In this document: positions 27,171-35,402 of the stretch, in pieces
How positions within the stretch are numbered: the first letter of the stretch is position 1
How the letters are laid out: every line of letters starts with the position of its first letter
Source of the DNA: Roseateles hydrophilus
GTDB taxonomy: Bacteria; Pseudomonadota; Gammaproteobacteria; Burkholderiales; Burkholderiaceae_C
Length of the DNA stretch: 64,000 bases
Assembly (NCBI RefSeq): GCF_026712245.1
Contig: NZ_JAPPUY010000002.1
Location: forward strand, 682,001 to 746,000
Reading direction: 5' to 3'
Translations under genes and position numbers: made by a program
The notes under the pieces: model-generated
The model's database searches: none
Told to the model about the DNA's origin: nothing
Seen by the model: the letters and a program-made list of their open reading frames with translations, nothing else

Positions 27171-28721
27171 ATGCTGCGACGACTGCGCATCCAAGCCCGC
27201 CTTTGGCTGGCGTTCGGCATCATCCTCGTGCTGACAGCGGTGCTGGCACTGGTGGGCGGGTTTGGCCTGAATGTGTCCGAGAAAGCGCTGGAAGGCATCA
27301 CGCAGCGGCTCATCCCGGCGTCCAACATCACGATGAGCGCGCGCAGCCACCTGCTGCAGAGCAAGGCCGCCACCTCGACGCTGGTGGCGTCCATCTTCAA
27401 CAAGGACGGCATGGCGCGGGCGCGCAAGGACTGGGATGCCGCCCAGGCCGGCCTGGACAAGGCGATGAACGACTTCGCGGCCATCTCCACCGAGCAGCAG
27501 GGCAAGGACAACCTGGCCAAGTTCCGTGCGCTGATGGCGGACTACCGCAAGGCGGTCACACCCGTGGCCGACAAGCTGTCGGGCGATGCCTACCCCGATG
27601 CACAGGGCGCTTTCGAGGACATGAAGGCGGCCGATGCGGCCTATGACCCGGCGCTGACCATGCTGCAGGGCATCGAGGGTGACCTGAAGAAGCGCGGTGA
27701 TCAGGTCTTCGCGCAGGTCGACCGGCTCGTGAAGAGCGTGTTCTGGGGCTTCATCATCGCGTTCGCGGTGTGCGTGGTCATTGGTGCGCTGCTGGCGGTG
27801 CAGATCTCGCGCTCCATCATCGGCCCGCTCACCGCCGCCAAACGCTTTGCCGAGCGCATGGCCGGCGGCGACCTGTCGCGGGCGCCGGATGCGAGCGGCA
27901 GCGACGAGTCGGCCGAGATGATGCAGGCGCTGGCGACGATGCAGCAGTCGCTGTCCAAGATCGTCGGCCAGGTGCGCGAGTCGGCCGAGAGCATCCAGGT
28001 TGCGTCCAGCGAAGTGGCCAGCGGCAACATGGACCTGTCGCAGCGCACCGAGCAGACCGCCTCCAACCTGCAGCAGGCCTCCAGCTCCATGAGTGAGCTG
28101 ACCGGCACGGTCAGCCAGAGCGCCGACTCGGCCCAGACGGCCAAGCAGTTGGCCGGCGCCGCGGCCGAGACGGCCGGCCGGGGCGGCGAGGTGGTGTCGC
28201 GCGTGGTCAGCACCATGGACGAGATCAACAACGCCAGCCGCAAGATCGCCGACATCATCGGCACCATCGACGGCATTGCCTTCCAGACCAACATCCTGGC
28301 GCTGAACGCGGCGGTCGAGGCCGCCCGGGCGGGCGAGCAGGGCCGCGGCTTTGCGGTCGTGGCCGGTGAGGTGCGCTTGCTGGCGCAGCGCTCGGCCGAG
28401 GCCGCGCGCGAGATCAAGGCGCTTATCAACGCCAGCGTCGAGCGCGTGGAGGCCGGCACCCACCTCGTCAGCGACGCGGGCGCGACCATGACCGACATCG
28501 TCGGCTCCGTGCAGCGCGTGACCGACATCATTGGCGAGATCAGCGCCGCCGCCGCCGAGCAGAGTCAGGGCATCGCCCAGGTCAACGGCACGGTGACCGA
28601 GCTGGACCAGATGACCCAGCAGAACGCCGCGCTGGTGGAGGAGTCGGCCGCCGCCGCGCAGTCGCTGAAGGAGCAGGCCGTGCGGCTGGCCGGGCTGGTC
28701 AGCTCGTTCAAGCTGAGCTGA
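27171..28721 (+). CDS. Methyl-accepting chemotaxis protein
   Basis: 516 residues: short N-terminus, TM1 about 12-33, a periplasmic four-helix bundle (about 35-185), TM2 about 188-208, HAMP, methylation helices and the tip [31 protein letters not shown]. Unlike the receptor at 5.4-7.2 kb it ends LVSSFKLS with no CheR/CheB tether pentapeptide, so its adaptation would depend on other receptors in the array. A good ribosome site (GAGGAG) precedes the ATG. Ligand unknown. Confidence 0.93.
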   Translation: MLRRLRIQARLWLAFGIILVLTAVLALVGGFGLNVSEKALEGITQRLIPASNITMSARSHLLQSKAATSTLVASIFNKDGMARARKDWDAAQAGLDKAMNDFAAISTEQQGKDNLAKFRALMADYRKAVTPVADKLSGDAYPDAQGAFEDMKAADAAYDPALTMLQGIEGDLKKRGDQVFAQVDRLVKSVFWGFIIAFAVCVVIGALLAVQISRSIIGPLTAAKRFAERMAGGDLSRAPDASGSDESAEMMQALATMQQSLSKIVGQVRESAESIQVASSEVASGNMDLSQRTEQTASNLQQASSSMSELTGTVSQSADSAQTAKQLAGAAAETAGRGGEVVSRVVSTMDEINNASRKIADIIGTIDGIAFQTNILALNAAVEAARAGEQGRGFAVVAGEVRLLAQRSAEAAREIKALINASVERVEAGTHLVSDAGATMTDIVGSVQRVTDIIGEISAAAAEQSQGIAQVNGTVTELDQMTQQNAALVEESAAAAQSLKEQAVRLAGLVSSFKLS

Positions 28722-28757
28722 TGGCGCGGGCGCGGCGGCTTGCGGCACACTGCGCCG

Positions 28758-29354
28758 ATGCCCGTCGCCGCCCATGACTCACCGGTCCTGTTCCCTGACG
28801 CCCAGACGTTCGAGGCCTGGCTGCGCGAGCATCACGCCTGCAGCAACGGCCTGTGGCTGAAGCTCGCCAAACGCGGCGCGCGCGAGGCCAGCGTCAGCTA
28901 CGCCGAGGCCGTGGAGGTGGCGCTGTGCTGGGGCTGGATCGACGGTCAGAAGCAGGCGCTGGATGCGCAGCACTTCCTGCAGCGCTTCACGCCGCGGCGC
29001 GCGCGCAGCGTCTGGTCCCGCATCAATGTCGACAAGGTGGCCGCGCTGACCGACGCGGGCCGCATGCAGCCGCCGGGCCTGGCCCAGGTGGCGGCTGCGC
29101 AGGCCGACGGCCGCTGGGCCCGGGCCTACGACGGCGCCCGCACGGCGACGGTGCCCGAGGACCTGCAGGCGGCGCTGGACGCCGAGCCGCAGGCCAAGGC
29201 CTTCTTCGCCACGATCAATGCCGCCAACCGCTACGCGATGCTGTGGCGCGTGCAGACGGCCATGAAGCCCGAGACGCGGGCCCGGCGCATCGCCCAGCTG
29301 GTGGCCATGCTGGCACGTGGCGAAACCCTGCACCCTGCCAAGCCTGCTGCGTGA
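28758..29354 (+). CDS. YdeI/OmpD-associated family protein
   Basis: About 198 residues. The EVALCWGWIDGQKQ and RFTPRRARSVWSRINVDKVAAL motifs are the signature of the YdeI family, and a C-terminal helical block with AMLWRVQTAMKPETRARRI follows. Family members are loosely linked to antimicrobial peptide resistance and bacteriocin protection; molecular activity is unknown. Start taken at MPVAAHD. Follows the chemoreceptor on the same strand but is unrelated in function. Confidence 0.85.
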   Translation: MPVAAHDSPVLFPDAQTFEAWLREHHACSNGLWLKLAKRGAREASVSYAEAVEVALCWGWIDGQKQALDAQHFLQRFTPRRARSVWSRINVDKVAALTDAGRMQPPGLAQVAAAQADGRWARAYDGARTATVPEDLQAALDAEPQAKAFFATINAANRYAMLWRVQTAMKPETRARRIAQLVAMLARGETLHPAKPAA

Positions 29355-29454
29355 CGACGAGGCGACCGCGCGCGCGGCGCGATCTCCACGCGGCACACGG
29401 GCAGGGACTCGCTCGCCGCCCGTGAGTTCCTGGCCTGCATGCCCGTCGGCTCGC

Positions 29455-30291
29455 TCAGCAAGCGTGGCGCCAGCCGGCCTGCTCGGCCGCGGCCCGGGCG
29501 CCGTGCGCTGCCACCTCCCCGATGACCAGCAGCGCCGGGCTCTGCAGCCTCTCGCGCTGGATGCAGTCGGGCAGCCCAGCCAGGGTCGTGGCGGCGTGCT
29601 GCTGGCGTGCCGTGTGGGCCGCGCTGACGACGGCCGCAGGCAGGTCGGGGCGCAGGCCTGCGGCCAGCAGTTGCGCGGTGATGTGGGCCGCCCGCGCCAC
29701 GCCCATGTAGATGACCAGCGTCAGCCCGGTGCGGGCCAGCGCGGCCCAGTCGGGCTCGGCATTGCCGTCGCCGGGGTGGCCGGTCACGAGGATGACGCCG
29801 GGCGAGGCGCGGCGGTCCGTCACCGGGATGCCCACGGCCGCCGGGCCGGCGATGCCGCTGGTCAGGCCCGACACCACCTCCACGTCCAGGCCGGCCTCGC
29901 GCAGCGCATCCGCCTCCTCGCCGCCGCGGCCGAAGACGAAGGGGTCTCCGCCCTTGAGCCGCACGACGCGGTGGCCGGCCGTCGCCTCGCGGATCATCAG
30001 CGCGTGGATGAAGTGCTGGTCGGTGCTGACGCAGCCGTCGCCGGGCCGCCCCCAAGGCGGCTGCGCGTCCCCTTGGGGGACGGCCGGCAGCGGCTGGCCA
30101 GGGGCCCTGGGCCAGCCGCCGCGCTTGCCGACGCGCAGCAGGCGGCCCTTCACCAAGGCCAGCACGCGCGGGTCGATCAGGTCGTCGGCCAGCACCACGT
30201 CTGCCGCCTCGATGCGGCGCAGGGCGCGCACCGTGAGCAACTCCGGATCGCCGGGGCCGGCGCCCACCAGGGACACGACGGGCGGCTTCAT
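29455..30291 (-). CDS. cobA: Uroporphyrinogen-III C-methyltransferase with a 27-residue insertion
   Basis: 278 residues. VSLVGAGPGDPELLTVRALRRIEAADVVLADDLI, RLKGGDPFVFGRGGEE and VVSGLTSGIAGPA are SUMT hallmarks. It makes precorrin-2 from uroporphyrinogen III with two SAM molecules, the entry to siroheme needed by nitrite reductase. Between the GKRGG loop and CVSTDQHFIHALM, where other SUMTs continue almost directly, 27 proline/glycine-rich residues are inserted (30034-30114), matching a palindromic repeat in frame. Start overlaps the nasA stop by 4 bases; last gene of the nas operon. Confidence 0.93.
   Translation of the reverse strand: MKPPVVSLVGAGPGDPELLTVRALRRIEAADVVLADDLIDPRVLALVKGRLLRVGKRGGWPRAPGQPLPAVPQGDAQPPWGRPGDGCVSTDQHFIHALMIREATAGHRVVRLKGGDPFVFGRGGEEADALREAGLDVEVVSGLTSGIAGPAAVGIPVTDRRASPGVILVTGHPGDGNAEPDWAALARTGLTLVIYMGVARAAHITAQLLAAGLRPDLPAAVVSAAHTARQQHAATTLAGLPDCIQRERLQSPALLVIGEVAAHGARAAAEQAGWRHAC
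30034..30114. repeat. Palindromic repeat-like insert inside cobA, copy D
   Basis: 81 bases, exactly 27 codons, containing GCCGCCCCCAAGGCGGC and TCCCCTTGGGGGA palindromes followed by a GCAGCGGCTGGCC arm. The two-hairpin-plus-arm order resembles the intergenic repeats at 14165, 24209 and 57272, although the sequence is a different subtype. It keeps the reading frame open in cobA. Confidence 0.65.
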
Positions 30292-33035
30292 GCCGGCACC
30301 TCTTGCGGCGTGCTGGCCACCAGCCGGCGCAGCGCCGGCAGGCAGGAGCCGCACTGCGTGCCGCACTTCTTCTCGCCCTGCAGCTGCGCCAGGCGCTCGC
30401 CCGGGCTGCCGCTGCAGCGCGCCAGCGTGAAGCGGATGACGTCCTCGCGCACGTCGAAGCAGTTGCACACCTGCGGGCTCGCAGCCGTGCCGGCGTCGCT
30501 GGGCGGCGCGTCGGGCGACAGCAGCCAGCGGCCCGTCGCGGCGGCGGCGCGGCGCTCGCGCCACAGGTCCACCAGCCACGCGCCCTCGTCGCCCCGGCCC
30601 ACGCGCAGCAGGGCCTGCAGCGGTGCGGCATCGGCTGCGCCTGGGGCCAGGCGCAGCCGCCGCAGCCGGCCGCGGCCGGCGTCGGCATATCTCAGCACGT
30701 CGGGGCCCGCCAGGCCCAGCAGCGCGGTCAGCTCGGCGACGAGTTCGGCGGCGGGCGCCTCGGCGCTGGCCGCCTCGAAGGCCCAGCCCAGCTCGCCCGA
30801 ACGGCTGGGTTCGGGCAGGCAGTGCGCATAGCCGAAGCGTGGCATCAGCGCGCGCAGCGCCTCGCGCAGCGCGGCGGCCTCGTCGGGCGCCACCCAGGCG
30901 CAGGCGCTCAGGCGCCAGGGCAGTTCGGCCGGCGTGATGGCGACGGCGGCGAACTTCAGCTCGGGCTGGCGCGAGTCGGGGCAGGCCGCGCCGTGCGTGA
31001 CGGCGTTGACGCCCTGCTGCGCACCGACGAACTCGTCACCCCAGTGCATCGCGATGTCGGCCGTGGCCGGCGCGAGGTTGGGGTCACGCTTCAGCGGCAG
31101 CACCAGCGCGCCGCGCGCCGAGCGCACGCGCACCAGCGTGCCGTCGGCCAGCGTGCCGGCGTCGGCCGGGTGCAGCCGCACCAGCGGCCGGCCCTCGTGC
31201 GCAAACAGGCCCGGCACGGCGCCGCTGCGGCTCATGCCGTGCCATTGGTCGCGCAGGCGGCCGGTGGTCAGTGCGAATGGGCGGTTCGCATCGGTGGCCT
31301 CGGCCGTCGGCAGGTAGGGGCGGGCGATGAAGCGGGCACGGCCGTTGTTGGTGGCGAAGCGGCCGTCGGTGTACAGACGCGGCGTGCCTTGCGTGGCGCC
31401 CTGCGCATAGGGCCACTGCTGCGGGCCGTCGGCCTCCAGCACGGCCCAGGTGAGGCCGGTGATGTCCAGGTCGCGGCCGCGGGTGGCCTCGCGGTGCTCC
31501 AGCCACAGGGCCTCGGCGCTGTCGGCCGCCAGGCGCGGCGCGCGGCCCAGGCCGCCGTCGATCAGGGCGGCGATGTCGCGCGCGATGCGCCAGTCGGCGC
31601 GCGCCTCGCCCGGCGCGGGCACGGCGGGGCGCACGCGGCTGATACGGCGTTCGCTGTTGGTGACAGTGCCTTCCTTCTCGCCCCAGGTGGCGGCGGGCAG
31701 CAGGTAGTCGGCGTAGCGGGCCGTGGCCGTGTGCGCAAAGGACTCCTGCAGGACGACCAGCTCGCAGCGCTCGAGCGCCGCGCGCACCATGGCCTGGTCG
31801 GGCATGGACTGGGCGGGGTTGGTGCAGACTATCCACAGCGCCTTGATCTCGCCGTGCGCAGCCGCCTCGAACATCTCGACGGCGGTGTGGCCGCGCTGGC
31901 CGGGCAGGTCGGGCGCGCCCCACAGCGTGCTGATCTCCGCCCAGTCCTCGGCCTTGGCCGGATCGCGGTGGCCGGGCAGCAGCGTGGCCATGCCGCCGCT
32001 CTCGCGGCCGCCCATGGCGTTGGGTTGGCCGGTCAGCGAGAACGGGCCGGCGCCGGGCCGGCCGATCTGGCCGGTGGCCAGGTGCAGGTTGATCAAGGCC
32101 GTGTTCTTGGCCGTGCCGGCGCTGCTCTGGTTCAGGCCCATGCAGTACAGGCTCAGCGAGCGTGGCGAGGTGGCAAACCACTCGGCGGCCTGCCAGATGT
32201 CGGCCTCGGCCACGCCGCAGACCTCGGCCGCGCGGGCGGGTGACCAGTCGCGCACCAGCGCCTGCACGGCCTCGAAGCCCTCGGTGTGTGCGGCGATGAA
32301 GTCGCCCGCCGCCCAGCCCCGCTGAATGACGGCGTTCAGCAGGCCGTGGCACAGCGCGACGTCGGTGCCCGCGCGAATCTGCAGGTGCAGGTCGGCCAGC
32401 TCGGCGGTCTCGGTGCGGCGCGGGTCGATGACGATGAGCTTGTGGCCGGGCTTGGCCGCGCGCGCGGCCTCCAGGCGGCGGAACAGGATGGGGTGCGCCC
32501 AGGCCGGGTTGGCGCCGCTGACGAGCAGGCAGTCGGCCAGCTCGATGTCCTCGTAGCTGCAGGGCGGCGCGTCGGCGCCCAGCGACTGCTTGTAGCCGAC
32601 GACGGCCGAGCTCATGCACAGCCGCGAGTTTGAGTCGATGTGCGGCGTGCCGATGACGGCGCGCGCCAGCTTGTTGAACGCGGTGTAGTCCTCGGTCAGC
32701 AGCTGGCCGGAGATGTAGACGCCGATGGCCTCGGGCCCGTGCTGCGCGCGGATGGCCAGCAGCCGGTCGGCGATCTCGCGGTTGGCCTGGTCCCAGCTGA
32801 TCGCTGCAGGCGCTTCGCCGCGGGCCGCACGCTTGAGCGGCACGTGCAGGCGCTGGTGCTGCAGCACGACGGGCGTGGCCGTCAGGTGCAGGTTGGTGCC
32901 CTTGGTGCACAGGCGGCCGAAGTTGGCGGGGTGGTCGGGGTCGCCGCGCACGCCGGTGATGTGCCGGCCGTCATGCTGGATGACGACGCCGCAGCCGACG
33001 CCGCAGTAGGGACAGGTGGACTTTGTCTCTTGCAT
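30288..33035 (-). CDS. nasA: Assimilatory nitrate reductase, molybdopterin subunit
   Basis: 915 residues. N-terminal 4Fe-4S motif CPYCGVGCG (C8, C11, C15), bis-MGD-binding regions (LLVSGANPAWAHPILFRRLE, GLNQSSAGTAKNTALINLHLATGQIGRPGAGPFSLTGQPNAMGGRE) and a C-terminal molybdopterin dinucleotide-binding domain. The last about 60 residues hold a BFD-like 2Fe-2S domain (CNCF with CGTQCGSC), as in bacterial NasA proteins. No Tat signal, so cytoplasmic. It reduces nitrate to nitrite with electrons from the adjacent flavoprotein. Third gene of the nas operon. Confidence 0.95.
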   Translation of the reverse strand: MQETKSTCPYCGVGCGVVIQHDGRHITGVRGDPDHPANFGRLCTKGTNLHLTATPVVLQHQRLHVPLKRAARGEAPAAISWDQANREIADRLLAIRAQHGPEAIGVYISGQLLTEDYTAFNKLARAVIGTPHIDSNSRLCMSSAVVGYKQSLGADAPPCSYEDIELADCLLVSGANPAWAHPILFRRLEAARAAKPGHKLIVIDPRRTETAELADLHLQIRAGTDVALCHGLLNAVIQRGWAAGDFIAAHTEGFEAVQALVRDWSPARAAEVCGVAEADIWQAAEWFATSPRSLSLYCMGLNQSSAGTAKNTALINLHLATGQIGRPGAGPFSLTGQPNAMGGRESGGMATLLPGHRDPAKAEDWAEISTLWGAPDLPGQRGHTAVEMFEAAAHGEIKALWIVCTNPAQSMPDQAMVRAALERCELVVLQESFAHTATARYADYLLPAATWGEKEGTVTNSERRISRVRPAVPAPGEARADWRIARDIAALIDGGLGRAPRLAADSAEALWLEHREATRGRDLDITGLTWAVLEADGPQQWPYAQGATQGTPRLYTDGRFATNNGRARFIARPYLPTAEATDANRPFALTTGRLRDQWHGMSRSGAVPGLFAHEGRPLVRLHPADAGTLADGTLVRVRSARGALVLPLKRDPNLAPATADIAMHWGDEFVGAQQGVNAVTHGAACPDSRQPELKFAAVAITPAELPWRLSACAWVAPDEAAALREALRALMPRFGYAHCLPEPSRSGELGWAFEAASAEAPAAELVAELTALLGLAGPDVLRYADAGRGRLRRLRLAPGAADAAPLQALLRVGRGDEGAWLVDLWRERRAAAATGRWLLSPDAPPSDAGTAASPQVCNCFDVREDVIRFTLARCSGSPGERLAQLQGEKKCGTQCGSCLPALRRLVASTPQEVPA

Positions 33036-33053
33036 CTTGTTCTCGGTGATCGC

Positions 33054-33833
33054 TCAGCCCTGGCCCAGCTCGCGGGCGAACTGGCCCGTGACCGTCTCCA
33101 TGACGGCGAGCAGGTTCTCGCTGGCCGAGAACACGTCGCTGGCGGCCTGGGCCGTGGGGCTCTGGCTGCCCAGTGCGCTTTTCAGGAACACCCACTGGCC
33201 TTGCGCCAGCGCGAGGTTGTCGCGGATGGCGGGCGTGGCCTCAGGCGCGCTGGCCAGCGTGCGCATGGCCTGCTCGAATTCGTTGCTGGACTTGAGGGTC
33301 TCGCGCTGCACGAGGTCAGCGCGTGCCCCCTGCTGGCGCGCCAGGAAGTACAGCGCCAGCCGCTGCGACAGCATGCGCTGACGGCCCGACAGGTTGACCA
33401 GCCGCGCCGTCGCGGCGCTGGAGCGCTCCTGCAGCTGCGTGGTGGCCACGTGGGCGATGCTCAACACTTCGCCGGAGCGCTTGAGCAGCTCGTTGACCTG
33501 CTCGCGGTCGGGCCGGCTCAGCAGCAGCGCGCGGTAGTCGCCGAAGCGGCTCAGCAGGGCCTTGTAGCTGCCGGCGATCTCGGGCGTGGGCGCAAAGGCC
33601 AGCAGCTCGCGCAGCTGCTGCTCGAAGCGGGCGGCGCTGTCGTCCAGCACCTGGCGTGCGCGCGGCGCCAGCTCGGGCTGCAGCTGGCCCAGCCAGGCCT
33701 TGCCCATGCGCTGGCTCAGCATGCGCTGGGCGCCAGCCTTGTCGATGGCGTCTCCCAGCTGGGCGATGCGGGCGTGGGCGGGGAGGGCGAGGCCGGCGCT
33801 CAGGCCGGCCAGCAGCAGGGTGCGTCGTTGCAT
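33054..33833 (-). CDS. Secreted protein with PilJ/NarX-like P-box repeats
   Basis: 259 residues with a signal peptide (MQRRTLLLAGLSAGLALPAHA). The mature part is helical and carries two PilJ N-terminal domain motifs, AGAQRMLSQRM near 33-43 and SGRQRMLSQRL near 149-159. These resemble the P-box (KAGxxRMxSxRL) with which NarX/NarQ bind nitrate. It lies between the flavoprotein and nasA in the nas operon, 18 bases from nasA, so a periplasmic nitrate- or nitrite-binding role is likely. The ANTAR protein at 39134 has the same domain. Confidence 0.8.
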   Translation of the reverse strand: MQRRTLLLAGLSAGLALPAHARIAQLGDAIDKAGAQRMLSQRMGKAWLGQLQPELAPRARQVLDDSAARFEQQLRELLAFAPTPEIAGSYKALLSRFGDYRALLLSRPDREQVNELLKRSGEVLSIAHVATTQLQERSSAATARLVNLSGRQRMLSQRLALYFLARQQGARADLVQRETLKSSNEFEQAMRTLASAPEATPAIRDNLALAQGQWVFLKSALGSQSPTAQAASDVFSASENLLAVMETVTGQFARELGQG

Positions 33834-33846
33834 GGGCAGGGGTCTC

Positions 33847-35094
33847 TCAGGCAGCGGCGAGGGCGGCGTTGGCGCAGTCCTCGCCGAACATCAGGCGGTC
33901 GCGGATGGCGCTGATGTCGCGGCGCTCGCGCAGCAGCCGGAAGTACCAGCCACCGTCCACGGTGTCGCCGTACAGGCAGGCGCCGACGAGCTGGTCGTTC
34001 TGGATGACCAGCTTCTTGTAGACGCCGCGGGTCGGGTCGTTCAGCACGATCTCCTCGGTGCCGCCGCCGCCGCTGAAGTTGCCGGCCGAGAACAGGTCGA
34101 TGCCGGTGACCTTGAGCTTGGTGGACACGTCGGAGCCGAGGTAGCGGCCGATGCCGCTCTGCGCCAGCTGCGTGGCCAGCACCTGGGCCTGCTCGAACAG
34201 CGGCGCCACCAGCCCGTAGGCCACGCCGCGGTGGGCCGCGCATTCGCCGACGGCGTAGATGCGCGGGTCGGTGACGGTCTGGAGCGTGTCGGTCACGACG
34301 ATGCCGCGCTTGCACAGCAGGCCGGCGCTCTCGGCCAGCGCGGTGTTGGGCCGCACACCGGCGGCCATGACGACGAGCTCGGCCGGCAGCTCGGCGAGCT
34401 GGCCGTCGGCCTGCTGCAGCCGCACCGCACGCACGCGGCCGCCGTCGTCGCCCAGCAGCGCCTGCGTCTGCGCGCCGAGGCGGAAGTCCAGGCCGCGTGC
34501 CACCAGCGTCTGGCGCAGCAGGTCGGCGGCCTGGGTGTCCAGCTGGCGGTCCAGCAGCGTGCCGCCCAGGTGCACCACGGTCACCTGCATGCCGCGCTGC
34601 ATCAGGCCGTTGGCGGCCTCCAGCCCCAGCAGGCCGCCACCGATGACGACGGCGTGGCGGTAGCGCGTGGCGGCGTCGATCATGGCCTGCGTGTCGGCGA
34701 TGTCGCGGTAGGCGATGACGCCGGCCAGGTCCTTGCCCGGCACCGGCGGGATGAAGGGGGTGGAGCCGGTCGCGATCAGCAGGCGGTCGTAGTCGGCCGT
34801 GGTGCCGTCCTCGGCCACCACGCAGCGCCGCTGGCGGTCGATGCGCGCCACCGCCTTGCCCAGGTGCAGCGTGATGCCGTGCGCCGCGTACCAGGACAGC
34901 GGGTTCAGCACGATCTCGTCCAGCGTCTGCTCGCCAGCCAGCACGGGCGACAGCAGGATGCGGTTGTAGTTGGGGTGCGGCTCGGCGCCGAACACGGTGA
35001 TGTCGTACAGCTCGGGCGCGAGCTTCAGCAGCTCTTCCAGCGTGCGCACGCCGGCCATGCCGTTGCCCACCATCACGAGCTTCAACTTCTTCAT
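33847..35094 (-). CDS. NADH/FAD electron-transfer protein of nitrate assimilation (NirB N-half-like)
   Basis: 415 residues. LVMVGNGMAGVRTLEELL is the FAD-binding Rossmann motif, HAVVIGGGLLGLEAANGL the NADH-binding motif, and YAVGECAAHRG the second FAD contact. It matches the first half of NirB, but the BFD and siroheme nitrite-reductase domains are absent; the protein ends cleanly at ANAALAAA. It is therefore more like NasC/NasB-type reductases that feed the nitrate reductase. Start at MKKLKL; frames further upstream overlap the promoter. First gene of the nas operon, behind a sigma-54 promoter. Confidence 0.88.
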   Translation of the reverse strand: MKKLKLVMVGNGMAGVRTLEELLKLAPELYDITVFGAEPHPNYNRILLSPVLAGEQTLDEIVLNPLSWYAAHGITLHLGKAVARIDRQRRCVVAEDGTTADYDRLLIATGSTPFIPPVPGKDLAGVIAYRDIADTQAMIDAATRYRHAVVIGGGLLGLEAANGLMQRGMQVTVVHLGGTLLDRQLDTQAADLLRQTLVARGLDFRLGAQTQALLGDDGGRVRAVRLQQADGQLAELPAELVVMAAGVRPNTALAESAGLLCKRGIVVTDTLQTVTDPRIYAVGECAAHRGVAYGLVAPLFEQAQVLATQLAQSGIGRYLGSDVSTKLKVTGIDLFSAGNFSGGGGTEEIVLNDPTRGVYKKLVIQNDQLVGACLYGDTVDGGWYFRLLRERRDISAIRDRLMFGEDCANAALAAA

Positions 35095-35131
35095 CCCCGA
35101 CTCCAAACAGCAGCTGGTCTGAGCCTTGCTT

Positions 35132-35147
35132 TGCAAGCGATGTGCCA
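35132..35147 (-). promoter_or_regulatory. Sigma-54 promoter of the nas operon
   Basis: On the minus strand TGGCACATCGCTTGCA matches the sigma-54 consensus TGGCACR-N4-TTGCW at every defined position. Predicted start of transcription is near 35121, giving a 27-base leader to the ATG at 35094. It implies nitrogen-limitation control through an NtrC-type activator. Confidence 0.8.
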
Positions 35148-35402
35148 GCGATGAGGCTGGCCTTTTCACCCTGCCGCGCCCAGCGGCGCCCCACGCCGAA
35201 GCGGTTTCAGGCCCGGTGCGGGTGCACTCGTCCCGAGAATGGTGCCCCTCGCTCAGCACGCACCTGCTGAACGCAGGCGTGCTGATCGGTCCCCCGAGGG
35301 GCGGCGATGCTCGCGGCGTTGAGCCGCGGGCACATCGCCTTGGCGGGCCGGCCTGGGGCGGCCCGGCGCTCGGCCCGCACAACGCAGAGACCATCCACAT
35401 CC
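35148..35402. other. Upstream region between nas operon and the PP2C-kinase gene
   Basis: No gene seen in the rest of this 308-base divergent gap. It holds GCACC/GGTGC half-sites (for example near 35215-35226 and 35250-35255) that could bind NtrC, and a hairpin-rich stretch near 35290-35335 with CCCCCGAGGGG and GCGGC-GTTGA-GCCGC. That stretch may be a diverged copy of the repeat family at 14165. Confidence 0.4.

Noticed and set aside
26758-27234. Plus-strand frame across the coaX start and chemoreceptor promoter
   Set aside because: Antisense to coaX and without any motif.
28565-28750. Antisense small frame at the end of the second chemoreceptor
   Set aside because: Only reflects the low stop-codon frequency in GC-rich coding DNA.
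35095-35121. ANTAR leader for the nas operon
   Set aside because: The predicted leader is only 27 bases and has no six-base loop with A1 and G4.
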